DNA from: Scolanthus callimorphus
Lineage: Eukaryota; Cnidaria; Anthozoa; Actiniaria; Edwardsiidae
Assembly (NCBI GenBank): GCA_033964015.1
Contig: CM066925.1
Coordinates: 12,570,204 to 12,634,203, forward strand
DNA length: 64,000 nucleotides
Reading direction: 5' to 3'
In this document: positions 23,205-34,570 of the stretch, in pieces
Numbering within the stretch: position 1 is the stretch's first letter
Layout of the letters: every line of letters starts with the position of its first letter
Made by a program: the position numbers and the translations under genes
Notes under the pieces: generated by a model
Database searches by the model: none
The model's input: the letters and a program-made list of their open reading frames with translations, nothing else
Told to the model about the DNA's origin: nothing

Positions 23205-23470
23205 TCCCGGACCATACTTCCAGACTAAGAGCTGGAGCGTCGTATGGCGTCCATTTACGGTGCTTACGACACGCCAGAGATTTCGGCCCGGCAGGCGCTA
23301 TCCACGGTGTGTTAGTTGTTCAGTAGCGACTCAGGGACTCGGCCCACAAGGGACCTAGGTGAGGGAACGCCCGGCCACCAGACCATGAATAGACGCCCCT
23401 TGTAATGAGTAGTGAACAATCAACGGCATAATACAACACTTCGCATATTTATAGGCTGAAACGACATTGA
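23205..23470. repeat. Dispersed repeat family X, copy 2
   Basis: It matches the 2.9-3.1 kb copy through GGACCATACTTCCAGACTAA, CCAGAGATTTCGGCCC, GAACGCCCGGCCACCAGACC and TAGTGAACAATCAAC. Like copy 1 it follows an A-rich tract. It is unclassified. Confidence 0.6.
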
Positions 23471-24271
23471 AATGATCCGTGGGACACAAGTTTTCACTTG
23501 TATATAAAACTTTATAGCTTTTCATCTTTTTCTGTAGGTTTTTTTCGACAAAGTTGGCCCATTGATATTTTAGTCTTCGAGTAAAAAAACATGAAACACG
23601 AATATTTGGACATGATTACTCTTGCGCATGCGCCTCAGAACATTCGCGCCCATGCATTATTGTTTCTCTCGGTAACTCAGCAAAATCGAGGGAAATTTAT
23701 ATCGCGCGCACTCATTTGTAGCGAGCGAACTGCAAATTCTGTATTGATGCGGCAGTAGTTTAAGTCGATCAACCACTTTGCCCAGTTAGTCACTTCATTG
23801 TGGTTTATCAGTCGTGTTGGCTAAGGGGTCGAAAATTTGGTCTGATAACCAATTAATTCAAATCCCCCTTGTTCATTGGAATATAGGCACGAAATATGAG
23901 AACGCATTGGACCCGGCGTGGAGGGCCTGGAGACTCTTTATCGCAGTGCGGCTGGGGTGTGTGCGCGCGTTACTTGAAAGAGCGCGTTCATTATGTCCTC
24001 CTTCTTGGCATTCCCCAGCAATTCAGTCATGTTGTTACTGCAAGTGAGTAAAATAAACAGTAATACATCTATATCTATATCTATCTGATATAATATGCAT
24101 AGACATTAAGCTAAATCGGCCCAGGTTTATTGTGGCCAGAAAACGTGCGGTCACGAACGAACTGCTGTCACTGCGCGAATTCATCACAGACGTACAAACT
24201 AAATTATCGTTATGACATGCTCAATAAAACATATTAATTAAGCATTAGAGCACAATTTTATATCACTTACT

Positions 24272-24398
24272 CGGCGCAATAGAGCACGCGTGATGTTGGG
24301 AGACATGAGAACGTTGTCAAAATCACGAGCCGCGCCGCAGGCGAGTGATTTAAAAACGTTTCGAGTGTCTCTCCCAACATCGCAAGTGCTCTATTTGC
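24272..24398. mobile_element. MITE with CGGCGCAATAGAGCAC ends
   Basis: The termini CGGCGCAATAGAGCAC and GTGCTCTATTTGCCG are near-perfect inverses. GATGTTGGGAGACATGAGAA mirrors CGAGTGTCTCTCCCAACATC inside. It is about 125 bp and non-coding. Confidence 0.6.
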
Positions 24399-25843
24399 CG
24401 ATAAAAAACACAGAAAGCTGTATGATATAGCGGGAGAGAACCATTACTTTATCGGTGAAAAAGAGCACAGATTTTGACCAATCAGAGAGCGCGCGCGTTA
24501 TCTCGTAGCTATATTCTAAAATCTCATAACAATGACAATTATCTGGCATGGGTCGCTTATTATACTACTTCCAACAAAACGTTTGCCTTATTTTCACTCT
24601 ATTTTGCTAACCGTGGTTATCATCTTGAAATCTGCCAACAGAGCAAACGTTTCTTTTTTTTATCTTTTCAAACTTATGGACGTGATTACAAATGATTATC
24701 ACGAAAGGATGATCAAAACGACTGCTAAATGACGAGTTCGCGGAAACGGTTAATTCACCTGTAGAGGCAACTTTTTTTAATGCACCTTTGCATCCCATGC
24801 CTTTCGCCTTATTTTCAGGAACTCCTCGCCCTGAGGTGCCTTGAAAACTTGATTCCGGAAATAAGGACACGCAAAAAGCTCCCTCAAAATTGCGCGCAGC
24901 TTGTGTTTCTTGTTTTAACGCCGTAGACTTTGATCTTGTGCAGCCAATAAAGTGTTTCTTCTATATAACTATTTTCAGAGACTAAACAAACCCCTGCATT
25001 AACCTCTTCCCAGAGCCGTATGTACCAAATGGCTTCTTAACAGTCCAATAGATCATCTATGAGTGTTCATAACACACGTATAATAGTTATTACTTTAGGA
25101 AAACGGATGGATCATTATGATCACCGCGCAGGTGTGGTAATTACTTGTATTTGCTTTTACTAGTTCGCCTGCAATCGTTCAGGTCATTTGTACTTCCGCG
25201 GTGGAAAGAGCGAGTGCTAGAAAACTCAGAATATATTTTATGACAAGAAATCCAATATTCACCGGTAAGTCATGTAACTACACGCGACGAAGATTTCAGA
25301 CTTTCGCAGCAGTGACAATTTCTCCGCGATCTAGCGAGCTCTTTTTCTTTTTTTACACCTAATATAACCTTTCTGTGTTGAAATAGATATGAAAGGGAAA
25401 GATCAGCGGAAAAGAAAGGCTCTCGAGCATTTGAAGCAGTTTGAAAAAAAAAAAAACAATTGCAATAACGCGGCTTTTTTAATCTACGAACTCGCCGTAG
25501 CTTTTGCAAAACCTCCGAGTGATGTGTTGTGTTGTTAGTTGTGTGAATCGATCAAGAAAGCCGCTAAAATAAACACTGTTTGACTAGCCGTGTGCCGCAA
25601 AGATCTTGCCAGTCGGTTATTTTGCAAACGCTGGGCCCCAAATACAATGAATTGGGAATGAATGAAAAACAAAAATGAAAAAAAAAAATTCTCTCGATAT
25701 TTGCTTCTAGCTTATGCAGCCGCTGGTGGCGGGCTATTTGTTGACTTGAAAAAGTGAAAAGAAAGTACACAAATTTAAACTTGAATACAATAGAAATTTA
25801 TGTATGAGTTGGGTTTTATTCATTAATGCGAAATGCATGAAGT

Positions 25844-26003
25844 CAGGGGCGGATTTAGGAGTGGGGGCGAGGGGGCCGCGGCCCTCCCTTTCTCGGGAGA
25901 TTTTCCCATACATTTACTGTATTTGCTGTAGGAAATTTGAAAATTTTCGTCCCATGTTTTCACTATCCGGCCCCCCTTTCTGAAATTCCTGGATCCGCCC
26001 CTG
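25844..26003. mobile_element. hAT-like MITE, CAGGGGCGGATTTAGG ends
   Basis: It starts CAGGGGCGGATTTAGGAG and ends TCCTGGATCCGCCCCTG. It is 160 bp with G-rich and C-rich subterminal blocks and no coding sequence. The same end type recurs at 15.7 and 37.7 kb. Confidence 0.65.
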
Positions 26004-26776
26004 GAAGTGGCGATGAAAAGTTAAGTAATAAAGGTTTGTTTTAGCCATTCGAAGTTTGGTTTAGCTGAAACAGTGCACAGATTAAATTAAACATGAAAGA
26101 GCCTGGCGCCTCGGTTATAGAAAACGAACAAGTGACACTTAACTACTTGATTTCCTCGCTCTACGCGATAATCAGTTTGATTTTCTGCTAACAGTACTGC
26201 ACTATCTTTGATATTCTAAAACAAAATTAACAACTGACAAGGTTGTCAATAATTTAAGCAGAATGAATACACACAGCGAGGAGTATCACAAAGTGGGCGT
26301 AACATCATAAGACTGTCATCATACTTTGAGATTTTAAAACTTTTTAAGGACGATTTAGTCAAAATCGGAGCGTATTTACATTAGTAAAATTGGCAAGTTT
26401 GAGAGCGATAGATTAAAATCTAGCGAAGATGTAGGTGTAGGTGGGCGTAGCGCACTTTGAGATTCGTTTTATTAATCCACGTGGGTTGCCTGTGTCTTTT
26501 TCAAACCTCACCAGCCCCACCAGTTTCTCGAACATCTGCAAGATGGCAATACTTCCAGACCTTCAAATAAGGTAAGGCGGATTTCCTAATAACGAAAGTC
26601 TTGCAGTTTTGGCGTAAATTTCTTGCATGTATTTTTAGTAACAAAATGGCGACGAAAAATTAATAACTTCGAAACAGAAACCTCTATCTGTGATATTTTT
26701 TGCGGTTTTCTTACTGCCTCAATAGGTTCTTTAAAAATACACCGTCGATTCTCAAAAATATTGAACTGCGCAAAAC

Positions 26777-27150
26777 CGCACAAAATCCCTCAACTTGTCG
26801 CGCAACATTGCTGCGTTGCAAGTCTGATGTTTGCTGCTCGTTTTTAAACAAATCAAATGGGAGACCAAGGCGGATTTTTGCCCCTTAGCACTGCTTTTCT
26901 ATTGACCAATCAACTTGAATCGTAGGCAAAATTTTGCGCGACAAGTTGTGTGTTTGGTGAAAAACGAGCAACAAAACCAGAATTTGTGGCTCAAAGTAGA
27001 CCCGCACTCTACTTTGCGCAACATGTTTTCACAACCTGCAAGAAATGTTTTTGTTGCGCGACAAGTTGTAGCGCGAGATGAAAAACGCGCCACATCGATC
27101 ATCAACTTGCAACGCAACAATGTTGTGCGACAAGTTGAGGGATTTCGCGC
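26777..27150. mobile_element. MITE with ~45-bp inverted ends (CCCTCAACTTGTCGC)
   Basis: The left end AAATCCCTCAACTTGTCGCG continuing CAACATTGCTGCGTTGCAAG is mirrored by the right end CTTGCAACGCAACAATGTTG continuing TGCGACAAGTTGAGGGATTT. The interior repeats GCGCGACAAGTTGT. It is about 370 bp and non-coding. Confidence 0.65.
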
Positions 27151-27655
27151 CTCGTATTTCCCCGGCTTAAATTTGAGTTTTGTCTACTACACACTAGCTG
27201 TATTTGAAATTTATTTAGAAATTCAAAGTGCCAGGAAGCACTTAAAATCGTAGTATCTCAACTATACAGAAGTCTTTGAGAGCATCATCCGCTCAGCCTT
27301 ATCAATCCAAACTCTCTTTAATAATTTCTCGAAATGTAATCAATTGTAATTGCCCTAAAGCGACAACAATTTAAAATGTGCTACAAGCTCTGGTTGAGCA
27401 GCAAAGCTGGCCGCGCCGTATAACAAAGTTGGTAGATTGCTTTTCTGTCCGCCTGTTAATTCAAATTGCTGCTTTTTGTATTTACTTTCGCAAAATCTGA
27501 TAAATTTTGCTCGAACTAGAGAGCCCGGTCTTTCGAGTTGCCCATGAATTATGCTGGGTGCTCAAGAAAGGTTTCCAAATCCACGGTAGGAGAGTCAGGT
27601 ACTAAAACATCAGCAGACGTGAGTACGTGCGCACGTTACGCACACCGCACCATTA

Positions 27656-27911
27656 GGGTGGGTTCACACACGAACGCAAGCGCAAGAGCAGTACGCAAGC
27701 CCAAGGCAAGTGAAGATCAAAGCGACGCAAGCGAAAACCTTACATCAACATTAATTAGTTTGATTGCGTTTGCGTTCCCTTAATTTACAGTAGACGCAAT
27801 CACAATGGAACGTAACGTCTCGACTTTCTTGCGCTTGCGTTTTAGTAAAATGAATAAGGGAAATGTACGAGCTTGATGTCCTTGCACTTTTGTTCGTGTG
27901 TTGACCAGCCC
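27656..27911. mobile_element. PIF/Harbinger-like MITE with TTA target duplication
   Basis: The left end GGGTGGGTTCACACACGAAC and right end GTTCGTGTGTTGACCAGCCC are inverted. TTA flanks both sides (27653-27655, 27912-27914). GCAAGCGCAAG and CTTGCGCTTGCG blocks lie inside. It is similar in style to the element at 19.2 kb. Confidence 0.6.
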
Positions 27912-28365
27912 TTATAGAGATTTCTCCGAAAGCTTATGAGCAACGTATGACTGACCGCAACGCCTTACGAAGGCCCCGGCAGACGCTCTGAGGGAGTTAG
28001 TTTAAAAATTGTACTGCGTTTGTAGTAACTTTAGCCAGGGAAGTGCGAGATCTTCGGTGGTCCCTTATATACAGGTTAGGTGTAGTGGAATGAGAGACGG
28101 GACCTCGGTTTATTGTCTCATCCGAAAAGAAATGACGAATGCAAACCCACAATGAGACCAAGGACAACGCGAATCAGGCAGAAGAGAAACCCCAATGCCA
28201 GGTCTCGAAACCGGATGACAGCGCAGAGTGACAAGCGTCAACGCTGCGCAGCAAGCCGTGTTCCCCTGTTTCGGACTCAGTATTTTTCTAGGCTCCTTCC
28301 TAAAATGGCGGCAGTGGCTGAGGATTTTTAAATCTCTATTCACCAGGTTTTCAAGCACGTGACTC

Positions 28366-29460
28366 ATGGATACCACGTGTCCTGACCCCCTGGGCAGGTC
28401 CAGCATCCAGATGGGGCTTGAAGTCTTCTTTGCTGTCGTCATCACTGCAACCTCGTTGCTAGGCAACGCCTTGGTGATCTACGTTCTCCACAGGTATCCC
28501 AAACTGAAGACCATCACTAACGTTTTCATTGAGAGCCTGGCCCTATCGGACGTTTCTATGGCAACACTACACATGCCATTCTGGGTGTTATCAGTGCGTT
28601 ATGGGCGATGGGCGGTGCCTACGGTGTTATGCCCTTGGGCGGGCGCCATGCTTTTGAGTTTTGGGATTGCCTCTATTCTAACAATGGGTGCGATCGCAGG
28701 TAACCGTTACCTCAAAGTCGTCAGAAATCACTTGTATTCTCGAGTGTTCAAAGACAGGCGAATGGCTTCGTTCTACGCATGCGCGGTTTGGATAGTGGCG
28801 ATGTTATTGGGCACTCCTCCCCTGTATGGCTGGGGCATGATGGGATATCATCCGGGGCTTCAATTGTGCACCATGAAATGGGAGCTCCAACACATCTCTT
28901 ACGTCATCGTTATCATAGCAGGCGTGGTTACGGGGACAACGCTTGTTATATTCTACTGTTATTATAAAATTTACAGAACGCTTCAGTGCAGCACGGCTAA
29001 AATTACCGCCCATAATCGTACTAACGGTGTACACAGGCAACCCGAGAGATCCTCAGACATCAAACTGCTCAAATCCTCCTTCGCTGTGGTCTGTTTCTTC
29101 TTGGTCACGTGGGTGCCTGTATCTGTAGTTGTTATGTACGAGTCTGCTGGCGGCCAGCTGTCACGCCTAGTCTGCACATGCGTAGTGTTCCTCATGTTCA
29201 CCAGCAGTCTCGGGAACCCTGTGATATATGGGATTCTCAGCCCAAGCTTCCGTCGAGCCTTCTTTTCGGTCCTCAGAGGGACTGAGTTTGAAATAACCGG
29301 AAATATGTTAGGCGCCTTATCACGTGACAGCGCACACGTGTCAGCAAATGAGAAACAGCTAAACAGTACTGGTATCTGCAAGGAGGAACAGCTAAACAGT
29401 ACTGGTATCTGTAAGGATGAACAGCTAAACACTAGTGTTATCTGCAAGGAGGAACACTAA
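28366..29460 (+). CDS. Class A GPCR, single exon, with repeat-encoded C-terminal tail
   Basis: This is a rhodopsin-class receptor of 364 residues in one exon. Seven hydrophobic segments are visible: TM1 with GNALVIYVL, TM2 with SLALSD, TM3 ending in NRY (residues GNRYLKVV) in place of DRY, TM4 with a Trp, TM6 with FFLVTWVP, and TM7 with the NPVIYGI motif. NRY and the TM6/TM7 style resemble melatonin-receptor-like and other amine/opsin-related orphan receptors known to be expanded in cnidarians; the ligand is unknown. Residues 329-361 are three 11-residue repeats of the type (E/D)(E/K)QLNSTGICK, which are the first units of a long minisatellite. The stop arises where a unit lacks one base (CAC TAA instead of CAG CTA). 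A second GPCR lies convergent to it on the other strand. Start chosen as the first ATG before TM1. Confidence 0.88.
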   Translation: MDTTCPDPLGRSSIQMGLEVFFAVVITATSLLGNALVIYVLHRYPKLKTITNVFIESLALSDVSMATLHMPFWVLSVRYGRWAVPTVLCPWAGAMLLSFGIASILTMGAIAGNRYLKVVRNHLYSRVFKDRRMASFYACAVWIVAMLLGTPPLYGWGMMGYHPGLQLCTMKWELQHISYVIVIIAGVVTGTTLVIFYCYYKIYRTLQCSTAKITAHNRTNGVHRQPERSSDIKLLKSSFAVVCFFLVTWVPVSVVVMYESAGGQLSRLVCTCVVFLMFTSSLGNPVIYGILSPSFRRAFFSVLRGTEFEITGNMLGALSRDSAHVSANEKQLNSTGICKEEQLNSTGICKDEQLNTSVICKEEH

Positions 29461-31535
29461 ACACTAGTGGTAAGGAGGAACAGCTAAACACTTCTGGTAA
29501 CTGCAGACGAACAGCTAAACACTGTGACAAGGAGGAAGAGCTAAACACTAGTGACAAGGAGGAACAGTTATACAGTACTGGTATCTGAGGACGAACAGCT
29601 AAACACTAGTTGTATCTGCAAGGAGGTGCAGCTAAACACTAGTGACAAGGACGAACAGCTAAACAGTACTGGTATCTGAGGACGAACAGCTAAACACTAG
29701 TGGTATCTGCAAGGAGGTGCAGCTAAACACTAGTGGTATCTGCAAGGAGGAAGAGCTAAACACTAGTGACAAGGACGAACAGCTAAACAGTACTGGTATC
29801 TGAGGACGAACAGCTAAACACTAGTGGTATCTGCAAGGAGGAACAGCTAAACACTAGTGACAAGGACGAACAGCTAAACAGTACTGGTATCTGAGGACGA
29901 ACAGCTAAACACTAGTGGTATCTGCAAGGAGGTACAGCTAAACACTAGTAACAAGGACGAACAGCTAAACAGTACTGGTATCTGAGGACGAACAGCTAAA
30001 CACTAGTTGTATCTGCAAGGAGGTGCAGCTAAACACTAGTGACAAGGACGAACAGCTAAACAGTACTGGTATCTGAGGACGAACAGCTAAACACTAGTTG
30101 TATCTGCAAGGAGGTGCAGCTAAACACTAGTGACAAGGACGAACAGCTAAACAGTACTGGTATCTGAGGACGAACAGCTAAACACTAGTGGCAAGGACGA
30201 ACAGCTAAACAGTACTGGCATCTGAGGACGAACAGCTAAACACTAGTGACAAGGACGAACAGCTAAACAGTACTGGTATCTGAGGACGAACAGCTAAACA
30301 CTAGTTGTATCTGCAAGGAGGTGCAGCTAAACACTAGTGACAAGGACGAACAGCTAAACAGTACTGGTATCTGAGGACGAACAGCTAAACACTAGTTGTA
30401 TCTGCAAGGAGGTGCAGCTAAACACTAGTGACAAGGACGAACAGCTAAACAGTACTGGTATCTGAGGACGAACAGCTAAACACTAGTTGTATCTGCAAGG
30501 AGGTGCAGCTAAACACTAGTGACAAGGACGAACAGCTAAACAGTACTGGCATCTGAGGACGAACAGCTAAACACTAGTGACAAGGACGAACAGCTAAACA
30601 GTACTGGTATCTGAGGACGAACAGCTAAACAGTACTGGTATCTGAGGACGAACAGCTAAACACTAGTGGTATCTGCAAGGAGGTACAGCTAAACACTAGT
30701 AACAAGGACGAACAGCTAAACAGTACTGGTATCTGAGGACGAACAGCTAAACACTAGTGGTATCTGCAAGGAGGAACATCTAAACACTAGTGACAAGAAC
30801 GAACAGCTAAACAGTACTGGTATCTGAGGACGAACAGCTAAACACTAGTGGTATCTGCAAGGAGGAACAGCTAAACACTAGTGACAAGGACGAACAGCTA
30901 AACAGTACTGGTATCTGAGGACGAACAGCTAAACACTAGTGGTATCTGCAAGGACGAACAGCTAAACACTAGTGACAAGGACGAACAGCTAAACAGTACT
31001 GGTATCTGAGGACGAACAGCTAAACACTAGTGACAAGGACGAACAGCTAAACAGTACTGGCATCTGAGGACGAACAGCTAAACACTAGTGGCAAGGACGA
31101 ACAGCTAAACAGTACTGGCATCTGAGGACGAACAGCTAAACACTAGTGGCAAGGACGAACAGCTAAACAGTACTGGCATCTGAGGACGAACAGCTAAACA
31201 CTAGTGGCAAGGACGAACAGCTAAACAGTACTGGTATCTGAGGACGAACAGCTAAACACTAGTGGTAAGGAGGTACAGCTAACTGTACGGACGAACAGCT
31301 ACACAGTACGGGCATCTGTAAGGACGAACATCTAAACACTAGTGGTATCTGCAAGGAGGAACACTAAACACTACTGCAAGGAGGAACAGCTAAACAGTAC
31401 TGGTATCTAAGGACGAACAGCTAAACACTAGTGTTATCTGCAACGAGGAACGCTAAACACTAGTGGTATCTCGTGCAAAGAGGAACAGCTAAACTCTAGT
31501 GACATGGAGAAACAGCTAAACACTAGTGCTATCTG
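29350..31535 (+). repeat. Minisatellite (27/30/33-bp units) overlapping the GPCR 1 tail
   Basis: There are about 2.2 kb of tandem units built on a core CAGCTAAACA with two variants, CACTAGTG and CAGTACTGG. Three unit lengths (about 27, 30 and 33 bp) alternate to form a higher-order block of about 90 bp repeated many times between 29.6 and 31.2 kb. The first three 33-bp units are in frame with the receptor and coding. Later ones contain ATC TGA and shifted frames, so they are 3' UTR or intergenic. The array degrades towards 31.5 kb. Confidence 0.92.
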
Positions 31536-31539
31536 TGTC

Positions 31540-32265
31540 CATATACAAGGCGGGATAATTATAAATCAGCAGTAAATTTAAAACTGGGAAGCAAATGTCC
31601 TCTAAAATAACGCCTCGAAACAACCGAGAATTCTCGGGCCCGAAAAGTTTGTTGTGCAATTTTAATAAATTGATTTATTTTCTATCCTGCTGATGTAGCA
31701 GCCTAGAGCTTCCTATTCGAGGATATTTTTAGTGCTTACGTTTCAAAAAAGAAATGTTTAATTTTATTCAAACCCTCAAATCAACGAAAAATCATCCGAA
31801 AAATCTCTAGAAAACGGCTTCTCCCGAAAACTTTCGGTTATTTTTCAATCAATCTTTTGGGGTGCCCGAAAAATTCGGGTAAAAGTAACGTAATTCTCTA
31901 TAGGGGATGTTTTTCGGGCACGATAACTGGTGGGTGCTCGAGAAACGGGTCCCTGACCCCTAGTCAATTTTAATGTAATCATGAAATGAAGAATTGTAAT
32001 GTAATAATAAATTGGAAATGTTGATCGGCGGTTGCGGAACAATTTATTGCCACTTGGGCATTCGGCAAGGCATAGTGAATAATTGCTAAAAGCGAATAAT
32101 AGCAATTAGATTTTAAATTTTTGACATCTCAGATTCATGCTAAATATCGTTTTTTTTTGCAGAGAGTACATTTCTCTTGTTCTACCGTCGCATGGTCGAT
32201 TTTCCTTTTATTTTTTATGCCGAGAAATATGCTTTTTTGATAATATTAAACCTTTTAACAAAAAA
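31540..32265. other. Intergenic spacer between convergent GPCR genes
   Basis: This AT-rich spacer contains short inverted pieces such as TTCTCGGGCCCGAAAAG and TTTTCGGGCAC. No exon or RNA gene is seen. Confidence 0.5.
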
Positions 32266-33998
32266 TTATGTTTTCAGTGTGAGATGTTCAAATGAAGCGA
32301 TTTCTTTGTGTCGTGGCAATGCACCATCGGGTTCTCCACCGATCGAGAAATGACTCGGAAGAGTTCGTAAATCAACCGACACGGACTCGGAGCCATCACT
32401 TGACAGCCTCGGACTCAATCCGAACGCCTTCCGAAAAATTTTCTTGCATGCATTTCGATAGTTCGTGCTCTGGAAGCAATAAATAACTGGGTTAAAACTG
32501 GAGGAGCTGTAACACAAAAACTTGAAAACTTCTCGTAGGTTCTGCACCTTGCTGTAAGTCTCATAGTCATTTTCGTCGGTCATTGCAACTACTATCCTGA
32601 AAGTGGCGTATGGGAGAAAACAAAGCACGAATATAGAGGTGACTATCAATAACATCTTCACAATTTTCCTTTTCTCTCTTAGATCAGCCTCTTGAGCATA
32701 CCCAGCCGGGCCTGCCGCTATTGTATTATTGAAGTATAACCCTTTGATAATCCTCAAGTAGCATATAACAGTAACGGCAAGAGGTACAAAGATGCTAAAC
32801 ACCATGATACACAGACTGTAGAGGTCTTCTTGACGTTTTGAAGGCCACTGGACCCGGCAAGAATTGACGTCTTCTTTATAGACAGTGACGACGAACAAGG
32901 GCACATGAACGCAGTGGCGGAGATCCAGATCGCTCCTATGGCGCGCCATACTGTCTCCTGAAATGGAACATAGTTTCAGATCATCCTCGTGAACAATAAA
33001 GTTGGAGAGTTTTGCCGAGACAGGGGCGCAGCTAAGGAGGGTTCCTAGGGTGCATGTGTGAGGTCAAAGGTGTGAGTGCGACCGGCGAAATGTAGATAGG
33101 GTCAAATAGAGCAGTGGAAGGGAAAGGTAGGGAACAGAAAATATCTTGCCTGGTCGAGCTTGAAGTTCCTGTGCATGGGGCGTAAAAGAGCTCTGTATCT
33201 CTCCACCGACAGGATGGTTAAGGTGAATATCGAGACAGTAAGCGTGATGACGGTCACGTTATAGGATGTGAAGAACCGACAAATGTAGTCACCCGCCGCG
33301 CCATGAGGATGGTCAAAATAAAACACCAACACCTGAAATAGTCAAACAATGAGGCAGTAAGCGTGATGATGGTCAAGTTATAGGATGTAGTGTCTAGTGA
33401 AAGATCGACAGATGTAGTCACCCGCCGCGCCACGAGGATAAAATAAAACACCAACACCTGAAATAGTGTTAGTCAAAAATAGAAGGCAATAAGTATGACG
33501 GACCATATAGGTTATCAAGAAGCTTCCTATGGATCTATACTTGGGTTTAAAGTTCACTCTCCCACAACCATTACTGGGTAAGCAAATACATAACAAAGTG
33601 TATGGTAGGAGCTCCTCAAGGATCTAGACTGGGATCTTCCACAGTGTTTACAGTTTGCTTTCCCACAACCTTACCTGAGTAAGCAAATGCTACGCCAATA
33701 AAAATAACAAAGTATATGGTAAACAGGAGTTCCTTAAGGATCTAGATTGGGGCCTTTGGCAGGTAAAACATAACTCAATTCTTACCTTATAAGGAAGGCA
33801 CCACAGCAAGGTCAACAGATCCGCAATGGCAAGATTTAGAAGTAAGTAATTGGTTGTCGAATGCATGGATCGTGTGACTCGGATAACATGAATGACAAAG
33901 GAGTTCCCCAAAGCTCCAAATAGAATCACCGCAATATACACAGGCAGCAACTTGTGGTCGATATACTCCGTGCTGTACGAAACTGAGCTGTTCGCCAT
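32266..33998 (-). CDS. Class A neuropeptide-type GPCR, three exons
   Basis: Exons in gene order are 33786-33998 (TM1-TM2), 33150-33332 (TM3) and 32266-32957 (TM4-TM7). Motifs are GNSFVIHV in TM1, NLAIADLL in TM2, a Cys at the top of TM3, SVERYRAL (ERY in place of DRY), CFLPY in TM6 and NPVIYC in TM7, followed by a Ser-rich tail. The pattern resembles peptide-binding receptors; the ligand is unknown. Intron 2 uses a GC donor (CAG|GCAAGA). One base is apparently missing near 32905 in TM4, where the frame changes between ATAF and VPLFVVTVY. With it the coding length is 1089 bases (362 residues). The start is the ATG at 33998; the open frame upstream lacks an ATG. A decayed copy of the first half of exon 2 lies in intron 1. 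Confidence 0.85.
33345..33457 (-). pseudogene. Decayed duplicate of GPCR 2 exon 2
   Basis: The segment has its own acceptor-like TATTTCAG (read on the minus strand), followed by GTGTTGGTGTTTTATTTT as in the real exon. It continues with GTGACTACATCTGTCG and CATCATCACGCTTACTG. Indels destroy the frame relative to the functional copy (33150-33332), and it lacks the ERY end and a donor. It is a vestigial tandem exon duplication. Confidence 0.75.
33510..33745. repeat. Tandem repeats of ~105-120 bp in GPCR 2 intron 1
   Basis: Two to three imperfect units share CAAGGATCTAGACTGGGATC-type, TCCCACAACC, GTAAGCAAAT and AACAAAGTATATGGTA sequences. Together with the exon duplicate they show that this intron has undergone local tandem duplication. 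Confidence 0.65.
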
Positions 33999-34039
33999 CC
34001 TTATTTCAATGAACAATATAACCAGTTTATCCAGTAGAG

Positions 34040-34570
34040 CTTACTGCCTTGCTTTGTTGGTTATGCGAGGTTTACAGTGTTACTGTTCGATTGTTTGCGG
34101 AGAGAGATCCTTTGACCCAACTATGTCGCTATGATGGTAGAGAAGAGAATTTCCCAGTTATTGTTTCAATTCCTTGTTTGTTGGTTATGAGAGTGTTTCT
34201 TCTTGTTCCGTTTGCTCGGAAGAGAATCTTCGACCCAACTTTGTCGCTAAGATAATAAGAGAAGAGAACCTGCCAGTGATTGTTTACAGGGCCTTGTTTG
34301 TTGGATATGAGAGTGATTTTTCTTGTGCGTTTGCTTGTGGGGAGATAATCTTTGTCCCAATTTTGTTGCTATGATGATAAAAAGTAGAGAAGAGAATTTC
34401 CCAGTGAGTGTCACCAAGCCTAATGGTTTCTTGGCTATGCGAGGGTTTTTCTTGTTCGTTTATGTTGTAGGTAGAGATTCTTTCCCTCAACTTTGTCGCT
34501 ATGATGATTAAGAGAAGAGAAGAAAGATTAACAGTGACTGTGTCAACTAGATTTCTTTTCTTAAATCAGC
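34040..34570. repeat. Tandem repeat (~115-130 bp x 4-5) upstream of GPCR 2
   Basis: The units share TTGTTGGTTATGAGAGTG, TTCTTGTTCGTTTG, GACCCAACTTTGTCGCTA and GAAGAGAATTTCCCAG. The array lies immediately 5' of the receptor start, so it occupies the likely promoter or 5' UTR region. It is not coding. Confidence 0.8.

Larger units (their letters stand above)
21305..28365. other. Intergenic region between the Hint gene and GPCR 1
   Basis: I see no exon with recognisable motifs. The region holds an hAT-like element (22225-22989), the second copy of dispersed repeat X, several MITEs (24272-24398, 25844-26003, 26777-27150, 27656-27911) and otherwise unremarkable AT-rich sequence. The Hint gene and GPCR 1 are divergent, so promoters are expected at both ends. 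No core promoter motif stood out. Confidence 0.5.

Noticed and set aside
29350..31535. CRISPR array
   Set aside because: The units are direct tandem repeats without unique spacers, in a eukaryotic locus.
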